Assembly: GCA_028532985.1 (NCBI GenBank)
Contig: JANCIK010000008.1
Location: forward strand, 124,001-188,000
DNA: 64,000 nucleotides
Source of the DNA: Stropharia rugosoannulata
Taxonomy: Eukaryota > Basidiomycota > Agaricomycetes > Agaricales > Strophariaceae
Reading direction: 5' to 3'
The position numbers and the translations under genes are program-made. Positions 12,080 through 22,575 of the stretch are shown here, piece after piece. The notes beneath the pieces are model-generated. The model made no database searches. It saw nothing but the letters and a program-made list of their open reading frames with translations, and had not been told where the DNA came from. How positions within the stretch are numbered: position 1 is the first letter of the stretch; each line of letters begins with the position of its first letter.

Positions 12080-12615
12080 CATGGCTTTCTGCAGCATGAA
12101 CAAGTTCCTCAAGACCCAGAAAGACGAGTGTGCTCTGGATTGCACTGATCACTTCCACCGGCTCTGCCCCATCCTTGCCCAATATGATGCTTTTGAGGAT
12201 TTTGGTGCTCGGAATGAACTGTCCCCCAATGAAGTCTTTTAATTCGCATCTCTTCGCAAACAATTCAGCCTCGCTGTCGAGAGGCATGTGCGTGCATTCC
12301 CCATCAATGGTACCCACCACACCGGGACATGCAAGCTTGCCCTCATATTGTCCCTCTTGGCTGCTAATGACAATGACCCAGTCTTTGGCTGGAACTCCGA
12401 GGACATTACTCAGCAGGCCTTATGGTTTACAGAGCCTGCACTAGAACCCATAAGTTCCCTTCTCATCTTTCCTATCATAACCTGCACTGAGCACCCTTCT
12501 GTAGTTGACTTCTTATAAGGCCGCCTTTGCTACTGCCTTTCCTTCCTCCTGGTCACCTGGGGCTCAACCAGAGCCCCGTCTGCAATTCATACCTCTCGAA
12601 TCATCTGTGTGCGAC
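12080..12615 (+). pseudogene. 5' part of a multi-exon gene interrupted by KDZ-TET copy 2
   Basis: An open frame from ATG 12080 (MAFCSMNKFLKT) is broken by one TAA at 12239-12241, after which coding-quality sequence continues in the same frame to about 12450 (FASLRKQF, then WNSEDITQQALW). A likely intron ends at ctgtag before 12505, and the next exon (TSYKAAFATAF) runs to LESSVCD, exactly to the TIR. The frame resumes at 26028 as IKMLEPEGEVS, so the transposon entered an exon. The family is not recognised. The 3' portion encodes a cysteine cluster (see 26021-27774). The TAA could be a C-to-T change of CAA. Confidence 0.55.
12609..12615 (+). other. Probable 7-bp target-site duplication, left (GTGCGAC)
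   Basis: It matches GTGCAAC at 26021-26027 in 6 of 7 positions. The single difference is CpG to CpA, a methylation-type transition. Removing the element plus one duplicate keeps the interrupted gene in frame, which supports the boundary. Confidence 0.6.
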
Positions 12616-13222
12616 CACATAGGACAGTGCCTGGGTACCGTAATCTATAGTGCTACAGTGAACTATTATTATACCGTAGATCACAGAGTTATTTTGAGCC
12701 ATTGCAGAACTAGTATACTACCGTGTCACACGGGACTAATAGCTTTCTAGTATATTACCGTGTTTTACAGGGCCATTGTTGACAAATGGTGATGGTCGTC
12801 AGGGCAAGATCAACCGGCGGTTCTCTATGTCGAGCAGCGGTGTCAAATGGCAGATGGGCTGTGCTAGACCGGCGATTTCGATCGTTGACCGGCGCTATTC
12901 AAATTCAATATACTACTATTTTTCAGGGGACCACTGTGAGGCTAGTATATTACCGTGGTTCATGGCTGATTTTGAACTAATGATTGTATGAAAACCGGCG
13001 GTGCATGATGAGAATCGCCGGTCTGGAATAATAAATGGTATGGGACCATAAATTAATATACTACTATACATCATGGGACCAGTGTGAGGCTAGTATATTA
13101 CCGTGGTTCACGGCTGATTTTGAACTAATGATTGTATGAAAACCGGCAGTGCATGATGAGAATCGCCGGTCTGGAATAATAAATGGTATGGGACCATAAA
13201 TTAATATACTACTATACATCAC
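12616..13222. repeat. Terminal inverted repeat, copy 2, TET side
   Basis: It pairs with 25414-26020 in reverse complement over about 0.6 kb, and contains two 148-bp units (12926-13073, 13074-13221). The outer 300 bp hold CTAGTATACTACCGTG and CTAGTATATTACCGTG motifs at about 12710 and 12747. The TET/JBP start codon is only 71 bp inside its inner edge. Confidence 0.9.
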
Positions 13223-13293
13223 AGGACTATTGTAAATTATTCTAAATTTGTCTATCGAGACTGCCGGTATGCACAAGGCAAGATTTGGAAGAC

Positions 13294-14593
13294 ATGAATT
13301 TTCCTGTGGCCTGTTTGTTGACACCTTTCTTCTCAACCACCATGCAACCCACTTCTGACAATAGTGCTATTGATCTGACAGCCTCTGTATCCTCATTCAT
13401 ACAGACATCTGTCCGTTGCCGCATTAATCAGACTAAAATTAATTCCCCTCCATCGTCATGGGCTGCACAATTAATATGGGAATGTAATGATATTGTTGAT
13501 ACACTAGTTATGGCATATCAAAACCAATGTGAGCCTGGACTTACCTGTGTTTTCAAGGACATTACTGATATACACTAGATTCAACTATATGGAATGTACA
13601 TGACTACATTCAGAGCTTGACAAATAAACAGACTGGCAAGAATGAGGCTGTTGAGAAAAAAATGTTGAAGAAGTTTCCGCCTATATTTATGGAGGAGAGA
13701 TACATTAAGACACTGTGCATTGTAACAGATAAGGATGGGAATATTTTGGTATGGTATCTACCTAATGCCATGATGTCGTAGTTGCAGGTAGGTGATGACA
13801 ATTGTTTTGCACAATGAGGTCTGACCGTCTGACCGCCGGCCAGTACGGCCTATGGGAGAATTTAGATCAACTGACCCCATTAATGAAGACCACGAGAAAT
13901 AATTCAGACTGGAGAGGTGGCCTGGCCAATTATCATCAGAAGGCAGCCTGGAGGAAGCCAGGAAATGTGAGTCTTGCCTTAGCATGGTTTGAAATGGGCT
14001 ATGGGGTAGGTCTATCTATAATTGAAAATACAAGAGTTGATGAATGTGTCCAGATGTCGTTACTGCCAGTTGTCAGCAAAAATATCCGTAAGGCCGCCGG
14101 TGTTACATGGCTTCGACAACAACATATGTTCTTTGCCCTTGTGGGTGGTCTACTAAGTGTGGTTAATCCTAGCCAATATGCCGCCGGTCTCAGGATGCTG
14201 ACATGGCTAGGTGAACACCCGGACCAGGTTCGGCATGGACAAGAGCTGAAGAGTCTATTGGAACACTGGAATGTGCCTTTTGGCGTGCTCACAGTGATCA
14301 ACAACAGAGACTCACCACTGCATCGTGACACCGGCGGCAGTCACTCGATGTTCAACATTGTCATCAGTTTGGGGACTTATAAGAAGGGGACAATGTCACT
14401 GCCTGGATTGGGCTTAGATCTTCACTATCGGCCCGGAACAATAGTTGCCCTATCGAGCAGGGTAGTTGTTCACAGTGCATACTGTAAAGGGGATCGGACT
14501 TGTCTTGTCTTTCACTCAAAGTCTACAATGGCAGACTATACAAATACTCATAGCACTTGGCCTAATGTGAATATGTTTAAAAGCACAAAATGA
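13294..14593 (+). CDS. TET/JBP-family 2OG-Fe(II) dioxygenase, copy 2
   Basis: Exons 13294-13528, 13579-13774 and 13819-14593 encode 401 residues. The family oxidises thymine or 5-methylcytosine in DNA using Fe(II), oxygen and 2-oxoglutarate. The double-stranded beta-helix core shows DKDGNILVWYLP (about residue 130), the HxD motif in SPLHRDTGG (H312, D314), a distal His in VVVHSAYCKG (H362) and the cosubstrate Arg in DRTCLVF (R370). An apparent stop just after the WYLP segment disappears when the 44-nt intron 13775-13818 is removed, restoring LPNAMMSDRLTAGQY. No CXXC zinc domain is present. Which base it oxidises cannot be told from sequence; 5mC is inferred from fungal relatives. The ACCGGCGGC-type repeat motif overlaps the codons just after the catalytic Asp. 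Confidence 0.9.
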
Positions 14594-14730
14594 TTAAATT
14601 GTATTTGTACATAACAAAAATTGGGCAAACAGGGAAATACAAAAAACTAATTAACAAGAAGACGAGATGATGATACAACATGAAGAAGGGGACCGGCGGT
14701 GCAATGGATCGAAAATGGGATGTTGCCTGC

Positions 14731-16809
14731 CTAGACGTCTGAGTCCGATTCCCCATCTGCATCTGCATCCTAATCATCATCATCAGAAGTAGAGGAGTCT
14801 GAGTTGGGGCTCCAGGTAGAAGGAAGTGATGTGCATACCGAGCTATTGTCCGAGTGATCGTCATCAGTGTGGACGTCTAAATGCCGCCGGCCACACCGCT
14901 GGTTGTTAGTACAGCACGAATCTGTCATAAATATTAAGACTTACACATCGGTGGTGAATCTTCATCCCCACTCTCATTTTGCAGGAGATGAAGTGTATCA
15001 TCTCCTGGTGCGGGAACCTCCATGGGGGCCTCATCATCCTCATCAATCTGTTCGAGTGCTTTATGACCGGCGGTGACAATTGTTGAAATCGAGGGCTCAT
15101 CTTCCCTATCACTGATTTCCATGGGCGTCCCAGCCTCTTCATTGTCATCGGCTGTCAAATCGATGGGTTGATGTGGGGTATTGCCGTCAGGCATCCCACC
15201 TCCAAGTTGTGGCCGTTGCCCAATGAGACCGGCGGCCTGCAAATCAAGCTCCATCTGGATCGGGAGTGTTGTGTCGACCAATTGTGGAGTGGGTGTCCTC
15301 TGCATTGGGGGTCGTCTCCCCTCCAGGCTAGCCCGGTAAGCCTCCATTTCTATGGCAGAGGCCTGTCCAGGTTTGGTGACATTGCATTTGGGGAGGGGTC
15401 TCGCAGGCAAGACCACCTTGTCCGCCGGTACATCCATCGGGGGTTCATCTTCATCATTGGTCTCCTCACCATCTGTCGTGCATGCAGATTCATGTTCATC
15501 TGCTTCGTTGTCCCCTTCATCCTCTTCGGTTCCTTCACCTTCATCATCCACATCCTCTGCGACTGGGACCTCCATTGGCGGCTCGTCTTCATCCAAGTCT
15601 GGCTGGATATTTGATGGACCGGCGATGTCACCACCGGCGGTCGTTGGCTCATTCATGAGTGTTGCAATGGTGATTTCTCGCCCCTTCCCTTTGCCAATGT
15701 GCGTTTCCGCCACAGGCCTTTGCTGCACTGGGTCATTGATTATTAATCTGCCATTGGCGAATGGCTTCCCGGCGATGTATGCAGCCAGCTCTTCGACAGA
15801 GGCCACCCCTGAATGAAGTTGGAATGTCCGTGGGGCTGTCGTAGGACCAGCAGGTGAATTCGAGAATTCATCCGACATCGTGGAGCTTCCCTGAGATGAT
15901 GACCCAACCGAGGGACTAGCACTGCTGTCTTCTGGCAGTGGGCTGATGAATCGCAGCAGGAGACAGTTGCATCCTGCAATTCCGGGGAGAGGTTCCTGGG
16001 GGGGATAGGTGTAGGTGTTCTTGCCCGGCGGTCGAAGGTTCTCCCACATGCTCTCCTTGGGCTCTTGAGGCCCACCTCGCTGTCCCCGTTCAAACTCGCC
16101 CTTCAACATCTTGAAATAAAATTCAAGCCATTCTAACTTTTCATCCTTCTTCAAGCAGGATTCACAAACTTGATCGATTGTTGGGTTGGACCCCGCCGGC
16201 CTTGCTGCAAGTCCAGGAATCTTGACCCATGGCACTGGACTGCCAGGGAGATCTGGCATTTGGTGCATGTTGTCATGGAAATCTATCATGAAAGTTAGAA
16301 GTATCTCGAAGTGGTGGCAGATGGAATCGGCGGTGACTTGGTAGTCCTCGATATCATCCACCGGTGCGAGCCACCAAATAGGTGTTGTGTCTGTCATTGA
16401 CATTAGCAAGACATCTTCTTTTCTCATGAACTCCGGGTTGTAGGCCGGCAGAATCAGAATGCCATTTGGCCGGCGGGCGATGCCGTAACCGTTGATGGCC
16501 AACTGATCAAGTAGATACAGCTGCCTCATTCGGTATCCTTTCATTACACATGTTGAAATGTGAATCAATGTGAATTCCTGAATAGAACTGTTAACTGTGA
16601 AGCAATAATCAATAGATAAAACTCACTATCTCCTTCATAAGCAGGCGGGCATAGGGGTTATCATGGCGAAGCTCGCCACCAGTGATCGAGTATCTGAGGC
16701 CACAGCGGATGCGAAACATGCAGAGGTAAAGAAGCAGGTTGCACTGCACATGATCGATGCGGGCGTCTTCATCGAGGATCGGCATGGGGTTGGTGTTTGA
16801 AGAAGACAT
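14731..16809 (-). CDS. Acidic PPMEVP-repeat protein of the KDZ-TET element, copy 2
   Basis: Exons 16809-16627, 16577-14945, 14876-14839 and 14769-14731 give 630 residues in one continuous frame. The N-terminal third is globular, with a C-x2-C (VCESCLKKD) and aromatic segments (TTPIWWLAP). The C-terminal half is very acidic and carries five degenerate copies of (D/E)-D-E-x-P-M-E-V-P: DEDEPPMEVP, DEDEPPMDVP, EEAGTPMEIS, DEDDEAPMEVP and DEDSPPMYV. The protein ends in an Asp/Ser tail (GESDSDV). No known domain is recognised. The repeats look like short linear binding motifs, and the protein may bridge transposase or chromatin partners (inference). It lies downstream of KDZ in the same direction and converges on TET. 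Confidence 0.72.
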
Positions 16810-16908
16810 TGTGATGAGAAGGAGTTTGAGTAGCCGTGGAGGTAAAAATGAAAGACAAGATCAACAGTGCAGAGATGGTTGATTGATAAGGTCACATGTA
16901 TTCATTCC

Positions 16909-19691
16909 TCAGGCCACATGATACCAGTGGCTTATATAATGTACATGTGCCTTACTAAATCTAGCATCTGCTACCCTACCTAATTCATTCCATAAGTTGA
17001 TCTGTGCCTGTGCATAAGCCTGGAAACCTAGTGGGTGAGCGTTGAATTGGCCGGCAGTGTCATTTGATGGGTTTTGAATGGTGGTCACTGCATCTGCCCA
17101 GACATTCCGCCGGTCTTTCCACATATTTGCCATATGCACATAGAACCGGACTGTCCAGTCCATTTCATGCTGACATAGAACAACCTCTTCCTCCCAGTGC
17201 ATTTTCTGTGCTCTTGCTTGTAGCCAATGAATTCGATAGACTACAATTGTATTTAGTCACAGCTTGATGAATATCAATAAAACTTACAATCATTGATTCT
17301 TTCACAATTGAGATTGCCATCGACCGGCGGATTTCCAACCGGCGGCTGCATGTTATGTTCCATTCTCCATATCCAAGACATTCGAGAACTGCTAAGTTTA
17401 TCCGCCGGCATACTTGCAGTAATATTGTTATAGTAGACGATAGCATCTATTTCTTGATTCACTGCTCGAATATATTTCTTGATGATTGTAGATGGCATAT
17501 TGACTGTCTTCTTCCAATTAGAATCGCCCATGTGGTCATCGAGCACTTCAGCCCGATGGCCGGCGGTCGCAGTCCGAACACTGCGAGATGTCTTGTTTAG
17601 CAGGCTCCACAGGGTTTCCAGGATTTCTCCATCTACCATGCCAACACCTGGGATATAGGTAGATGCCCATCTATATAGACATTCTGTCTTGTGGCCATGT
17701 ACATGCCAGAGACCGACTGCGTGTATGCATCGAAGTCTTTGTGGCCAAGTGAGACCCTTCATTAGTCGAAATTGCCTAGTCATATTCTTGTAGAACTGAC
17801 ACATAATGTCATAAATGAACATGACAGTCTCGATGCCGCCGGTGTTGGTATGCTTGAGTGCTTTGGAAATACTGTAGTCCATGCACATTTGACATTCACC
17901 CAATTCAAAGTCAACGAGACTGCCTGGACAGAAGCAGCCGTGTCTTGCACATGCCTGTACACCAATCCCTCTGACCCGGCGGCCAGAAACAACCTTTTCA
18001 CTGTCAAGCTGGGCACGATGAGAATGGCAAGTCGGCGGCTCTTTGAATTTCCTGGAATATTTTTTGGCATCCTTCAAATGCTCCTGGTATGGACTGGCGG
18101 CTGTCATGAATGCCTGGCCGGCTGTCAGATCAATATCATCATGGGCATTCTTTTGATTTAAATGGTCAGCCTTGAAGTTCCCATCAGCACAGTACTTGCA
18201 AATAAAAAGAAACTTCTTGTCATTCTCTTTCCAGTCTTCAGGGAGGTTGATTTCTGGTTGAGGACAAGCAGGGCAAAATAGAGCCAGTATATCGCCGTAC
18301 ATTGATGGTGTCATTGTAATCCCTCCGGCGGTGTTACCGGCGGCGTCTTCTGGTGCCTCATCTTCACTGTCTGATTCAGACTGTTCTGCAACTGGTGGAG
18401 GCATAATATCCTCATTTGGTATTTCATTATCAGCAAGAATGTGCACTTCTGGCTCAACAGGTGGATCAGGTTCTGGTCGCCATAGCCCATGTGCTCTGCC
18501 ATGCATCATCCACATCTTCATGTTGCGGAATTGTCTACTCAGCCGGCGGAGCTCACGATATCGATCCAATACTGCTTGTGGGAAGGCTGGGCAGGTCAAC
18601 CGGCAGAGTTTCGTGTAATACTGATATGCAGATGTCTTGCACTCTAGGTTAGACAGCCTGAAGTCTCGAAGAACAGCAAATGTGAAGACAGTCTTGACCA
18701 CATCAAAGGAGGTTGGGAATAGTGCCAGCTGCATGTATTGGTTATCCTCTGGCGGCTGATTGTTGCAGTGACATTTGACAGCCGGCAGGTGATGAATGCC
18801 ATTCACCTTGACAATTGTGACAAATGGATTACCATGGGTATCATTTTGGGCTGGCCTCGGTAAGACTTGAGGGTAAGTAACATCAATATCAAACACAATT
18901 GTGTCTTCATCGATGTATTCATCAGCAACTTCCTCAGCTTCGGGTTGCAGACCGGCATTATATGCCTGGCAGAGGTCATTTTCATGTTCATCGCCATATT
19001 CTCCCTCTTGCATTTCCTGTATGTTGTTGTAGTCGACCATTGTATTAGGACATCTATTTCCTTGATGGCCAAGATGAAGCTTACACCAACTTGCCATAGC
19101 GCCGCCGGTGTGAAAGCACTACCATCCCAACGAAGAATACGATGAAATGGCATGACATCATGAATCTGCCGGCAACATGTTGTGCATAAGAGTCGTCCTC
19201 CAAAACATTCCTTACACTTCCATTTGGCAGCAGGTGCATTGCAAGCATTGCATGTATCGATCCCTCTGGCAGGTGCATGAGATGCCATCACAATCTTCAA
19301 GTGGGTATCCCTTCTGACAAGCCATTCTCTAAGAAAATCGTTTTGCAACTGCACGATTTAATATATGCAGTGTGCAATTCATGTGGGTGATATAACATAC
19401 CTTGCCTCTGTATACTGGTAAATCCAAGTTTTGTAGGTTTTCGATAACCTGATCCTCAGTTATATCTCCAGCATAGTCTAGACGGTCAGGTACTTCCTGT
19501 GGTTCAAAGCCTGGTGGAACATCTGGAATAGCAGGAATAGCAGGAATAGTCGGTGCTACATTCTCTGCAATGGGTTCCCCACCACGTTTGCACTTCTTTG
19601 TAATGACCTTTCCTCTATGGTCCTGCTCTTCTATCTGGATGCCACCAGCTTGATTTGGAACATTGTGCTGGGTTATACGGACACGGCGCAT
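16909..19691 (-). CDS. CxC2-KDZ transposase, copy 2 (1-nt frameshift)
   Basis: Exons 19691-19401, 19348-17288 and 17240-16909. It is identical in plan to 1411-4194, but one A is missing near 19081 (ggtgtaagctt against ggtgtaaagctt). That breaks the frame just after the CxC2 cluster, before all catalytic acids. Downstream of the lesion the frame is open to the normal stop (DGNF, YDIMCQ and DGEILETLW all present). A single deletion in an A run could be real or a consensus error. Confidence 0.85.
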
Positions 19692-19849
19692 TGGGAGTAG
19701 ACAGTTGCGTGTGCATTCAGTATTCGACCTTATATTAAGAAACCAATGGCACATGTGTTCTGCCTCATGTCATTATCAATAAATGTATCTATTTTAATCT
19801 AGTTATAAGCAGGAATGCATCGGTCTATTTTTTCATCCCTTTCCCCATA
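19692..19849. promoter_or_regulatory. Divergent promoter between KDZ transposase and WFKNN gene, copy 2
   Basis: 158 bp lie between the KDZ start (19691, minus) and the WFKNN start (19850, plus). Both genes must fire from this AT-rich interval. Confidence 0.4.
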
Positions 19850-22281
19850 ATGCCTACACCAGAAGAAACCCCGGCCTCTACACAGATATGGACAGCGAAG
19901 GAGTTGGAGATTTTGAGGGATCATGTCGAGGATATTGTGCACAGGTCAAAGAGCGGAAGGGCACTTTCCTCGCTGAAAAGGTCATCAAAATGATCAAAGC
20001 ATTGTGGGGATCACGATACAAAAAAAGTAATCCCAATTTCGATGAAAAGATGCAAGAGGAATGGAAGAAGAAAAAAAGGGTATGCCCCAAGCAATATATG
20101 CAATGTAACGCCTAATGCTGTAACAGTCAATATGCAATTGGTTCAAGAATAATGCTAAGATGACGAGGCGCATGAAAATTAAAGGTTTTAACATGGATGT
20201 TACCTTTGACTCTGGTGTCATTGCACGTAAAGGCAAGGAGATTGAAGAGGAAGCAAAGTGCCGTGCACGGAAGGCACTGGGCGGGAGTGATCAGGAATCT
20301 GATGGTGATGACGACAGGGTCGCGGATGATGAGGCCGGCGGTGGGGCCGGCAGTTACAGTAGCTGTTCCTGGATCAAATATTATGCAGGGGCAAAGAAGT
20401 ATATTAAGGAGATGCTGACAGATAAGGAACGAGATGCAATCAAAATGGAGGTGATGGAATGGAAAGCAAAGGGTGTGCCACCAGAGGTTCAAGCCAAGTC
20501 AGTTTTTAATTACACAGCCGGTCCATTACTAAGAGACTATATAGACAAGCTGTGAAGCACTGTTCAGACATTTGTCATGAAGTGGATAGGAAAATGTTTG
20601 AGAGCATGGGTGTGAGATCACTCTGGATCACAACTTTTGATAAACCAGACGGACATGCTACATTCACAATGTGAGCATCTCTGCAGTTGACATGAATGTT
20701 CCTGACTGCCGGTCAGCTACAATACCCAGGTAGTGCAGCCTAATGCGCCAATGAATTTTCCCAGCTTTCAAGAATTTGATCCGAATAGCTACACAGCAAT
20801 TAGGACCAGTTACATAAAATACATTGAGCACATCACTGCTCTCAAGCGTGGCGAGGCTGCCGGTGCCGAATCTGTAGAACACCAGGCCAGCTCTCATCCT
20901 TCAGGGATGCCCTGGATGCCCGCCTATAATCCAAAGGGACGCAAAGAAAGTCTCAGGGTCATGCAGGGGATGATCCACAAGTACTACGGATTGCACTTCG
21001 GTATGTGTATATGTTTTCAACGTAATTTGACAATTAATGTGTGTACCTGATTGAGTAGCACTAGCAACGAAATCATCCAGGGGCCCACCGTACACATCAA
21101 TCAAAAACAAGCACAATTGGCAGGACTTTGTCGACCCTCTCTACATGCCTCATGGCATCTCGTTTCGGGACCCTTCATCATATAACAGGTCAACAGCATT
21201 TGATATTGTCAATCTCATCCGCCGGCGCCAAGCGGCAAATGAAATTCCCTTCAAATTTCATGCCATTCCTAATGGCGCTGTTGAACCGGTGCCTCAGATG
21301 TACCCTGAAGAGTTATTCACATCATTCGCTATACCAGACCCAGACCTCGGGATGAATAGAGAGGAGGATATCAGTTTGGCTGACCTTCGACAAATGGCAG
21401 ATGTCTACACTGATGACTCTATCACCACAAAGTTGCAGGATAGTGATGCACTGCCGGTCATGATTCTCGATCGGCGGCCATCAGATGATGACAATATGTC
21501 AGGAAGTCCAGCACCCCTGACGAGACTCAAGCACAAGGAGTCATCCATATCTGAAGACAATGTGGACCGCCGGCCTAGACAAAGAACTAGTAGGATTAGA
21601 TCCAGGTCAAGATTCATTGCAAAAAAGTTTATTCTCAAGAATCGTAAGGGTAAGAAGAAAGAATCAGTTTCGGAACATGATTCAAATGTGGAGGACCAGT
21701 CAGACAAGGTGGAAGAATCAAGACACTGGCAGTTAACATCTGCATCAGGATCAGATGACGACTGCCGGTCAGACAGCAAAGATAAAGGACCCAGCAGAAG
21801 AAATACATTCCATGCCCAGAAAGGCAGACCCCCTGGACTGCGAGATATATCGAATACAAGGGATAGAAATCAGTCAAGGGTAAGAATTGTCGAACCTGAT
21901 GAAAAGGAAGGAGGAACAAAGCAGACAAAACACAAGATTGTGTCTAGAGGACGATCACACAGCAAGAATGAAGATGGAGAAAGTAACCACCGGTCTTCCA
22001 GACGAATTGCTTCAAGACTGGCGGTCTCGGATATTGAGAATGTGGTTGAAGTCAAGAGGCACCGAGGACGAACAAAGTTCAGGGAACATGTTGACAATGC
22101 TCACGGCATGCGCCATTCAGCTTGCCTAGCCTCGCGCCGACCAGCCTCGACTGACCACAACAGTGGCCACAAAAAATCTTCAACAAATATACAAATGGGA
22201 AATTATGAAACCGCCAGTCTCACTGCCGGTCTCACATGTCATCTTATATTCAAATATTCAATCAGTCGAAAATGTACATGA
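19850..22281 (+). CDS. WFKNN homeodomain-like accessory protein, copy 2 (1-nt frameshift in exon 1)
   Basis: Exons 19850-20079, 20127-20497, 20545-20670, 20717-21000 and 21059-22281. With the G missing near 19930 restored from copy 1, the model is 744 residues and every junction keeps frame. The second intron has a strong ttactaag branch site. Around residues 70-90 a Lys-rich segment leads to SICNWFKNNAK, homeodomain helix-3-like. The middle has conserved aromatic blocks (PSGMPWMP, MPHGISFRDP). The C-terminal 250 residues are basic and Ser-rich (RSRSRFIAKKF), compatible with nuclear localisation and DNA contact. I do not recognise a named family. Its place next to KDZ argues for a role in transposition or silencing escape (inference). 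Confidence 0.68.
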
Positions 22282-22575
22282 AGTTACCTAGGGATAGATA
22301 CATTGTGATACATTTAAATTAACTTCTAACCTGACATGATGCTGCCGGCCACAAATTGCAACTTCACATATTGAGGACTTCACACATTTTGCATCAATGT
22401 ATATTTATACCTGACTTCACTGAGACTGATGTTTACAAGCAAATGTCAAAAAATTAATTTTACTTTGACTTCTGAAGTCAAAGTTTCAAGATATACTGAT
22501 ACATTAAATTGCCCTTGATCTAACTTCAAGGGGCGGTATATACAGACAAAAAAGAATCGAGATGCAAGGAGGATG
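22282..22575. other. Convergent intergenic region, no gene
   Basis: About 290 bp separate the stop codons of the WFKNN gene and the Cys-cluster gene. The region is AT-rich, with one gctgccggcc motif near 22342. Only 3' ends are expected here. Confidence 0.5.

Noticed and set aside
13770..13820. In-frame TAG in the TET gene after WYLPNAMMS in both copies
   Set aside because: A GT-AG intron at 13775-13818 removes it and restores a family-like sequence, so it is not a nonsense mutation.
15352..15816. Ser-rich open frame on the plus strand
   Set aside because: Antisense shadow of the acidic-protein gene, whose Asp/Glu codons read as Ser on the other strand.
20500..20560. Stop after RDYIDKL in the WFKNN gene
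   Set aside because: A 47-nt intron with a ttactaag branch site and tatatag acceptor removes it and keeps frame into AVKHCSDICHEV.
1..21100. Palindrome as a replication origin or telomeric hairpin
   Set aside because: Fully explained by two opposite insertions of the same transposon, with defined TIR ends at 8483 and 12616.
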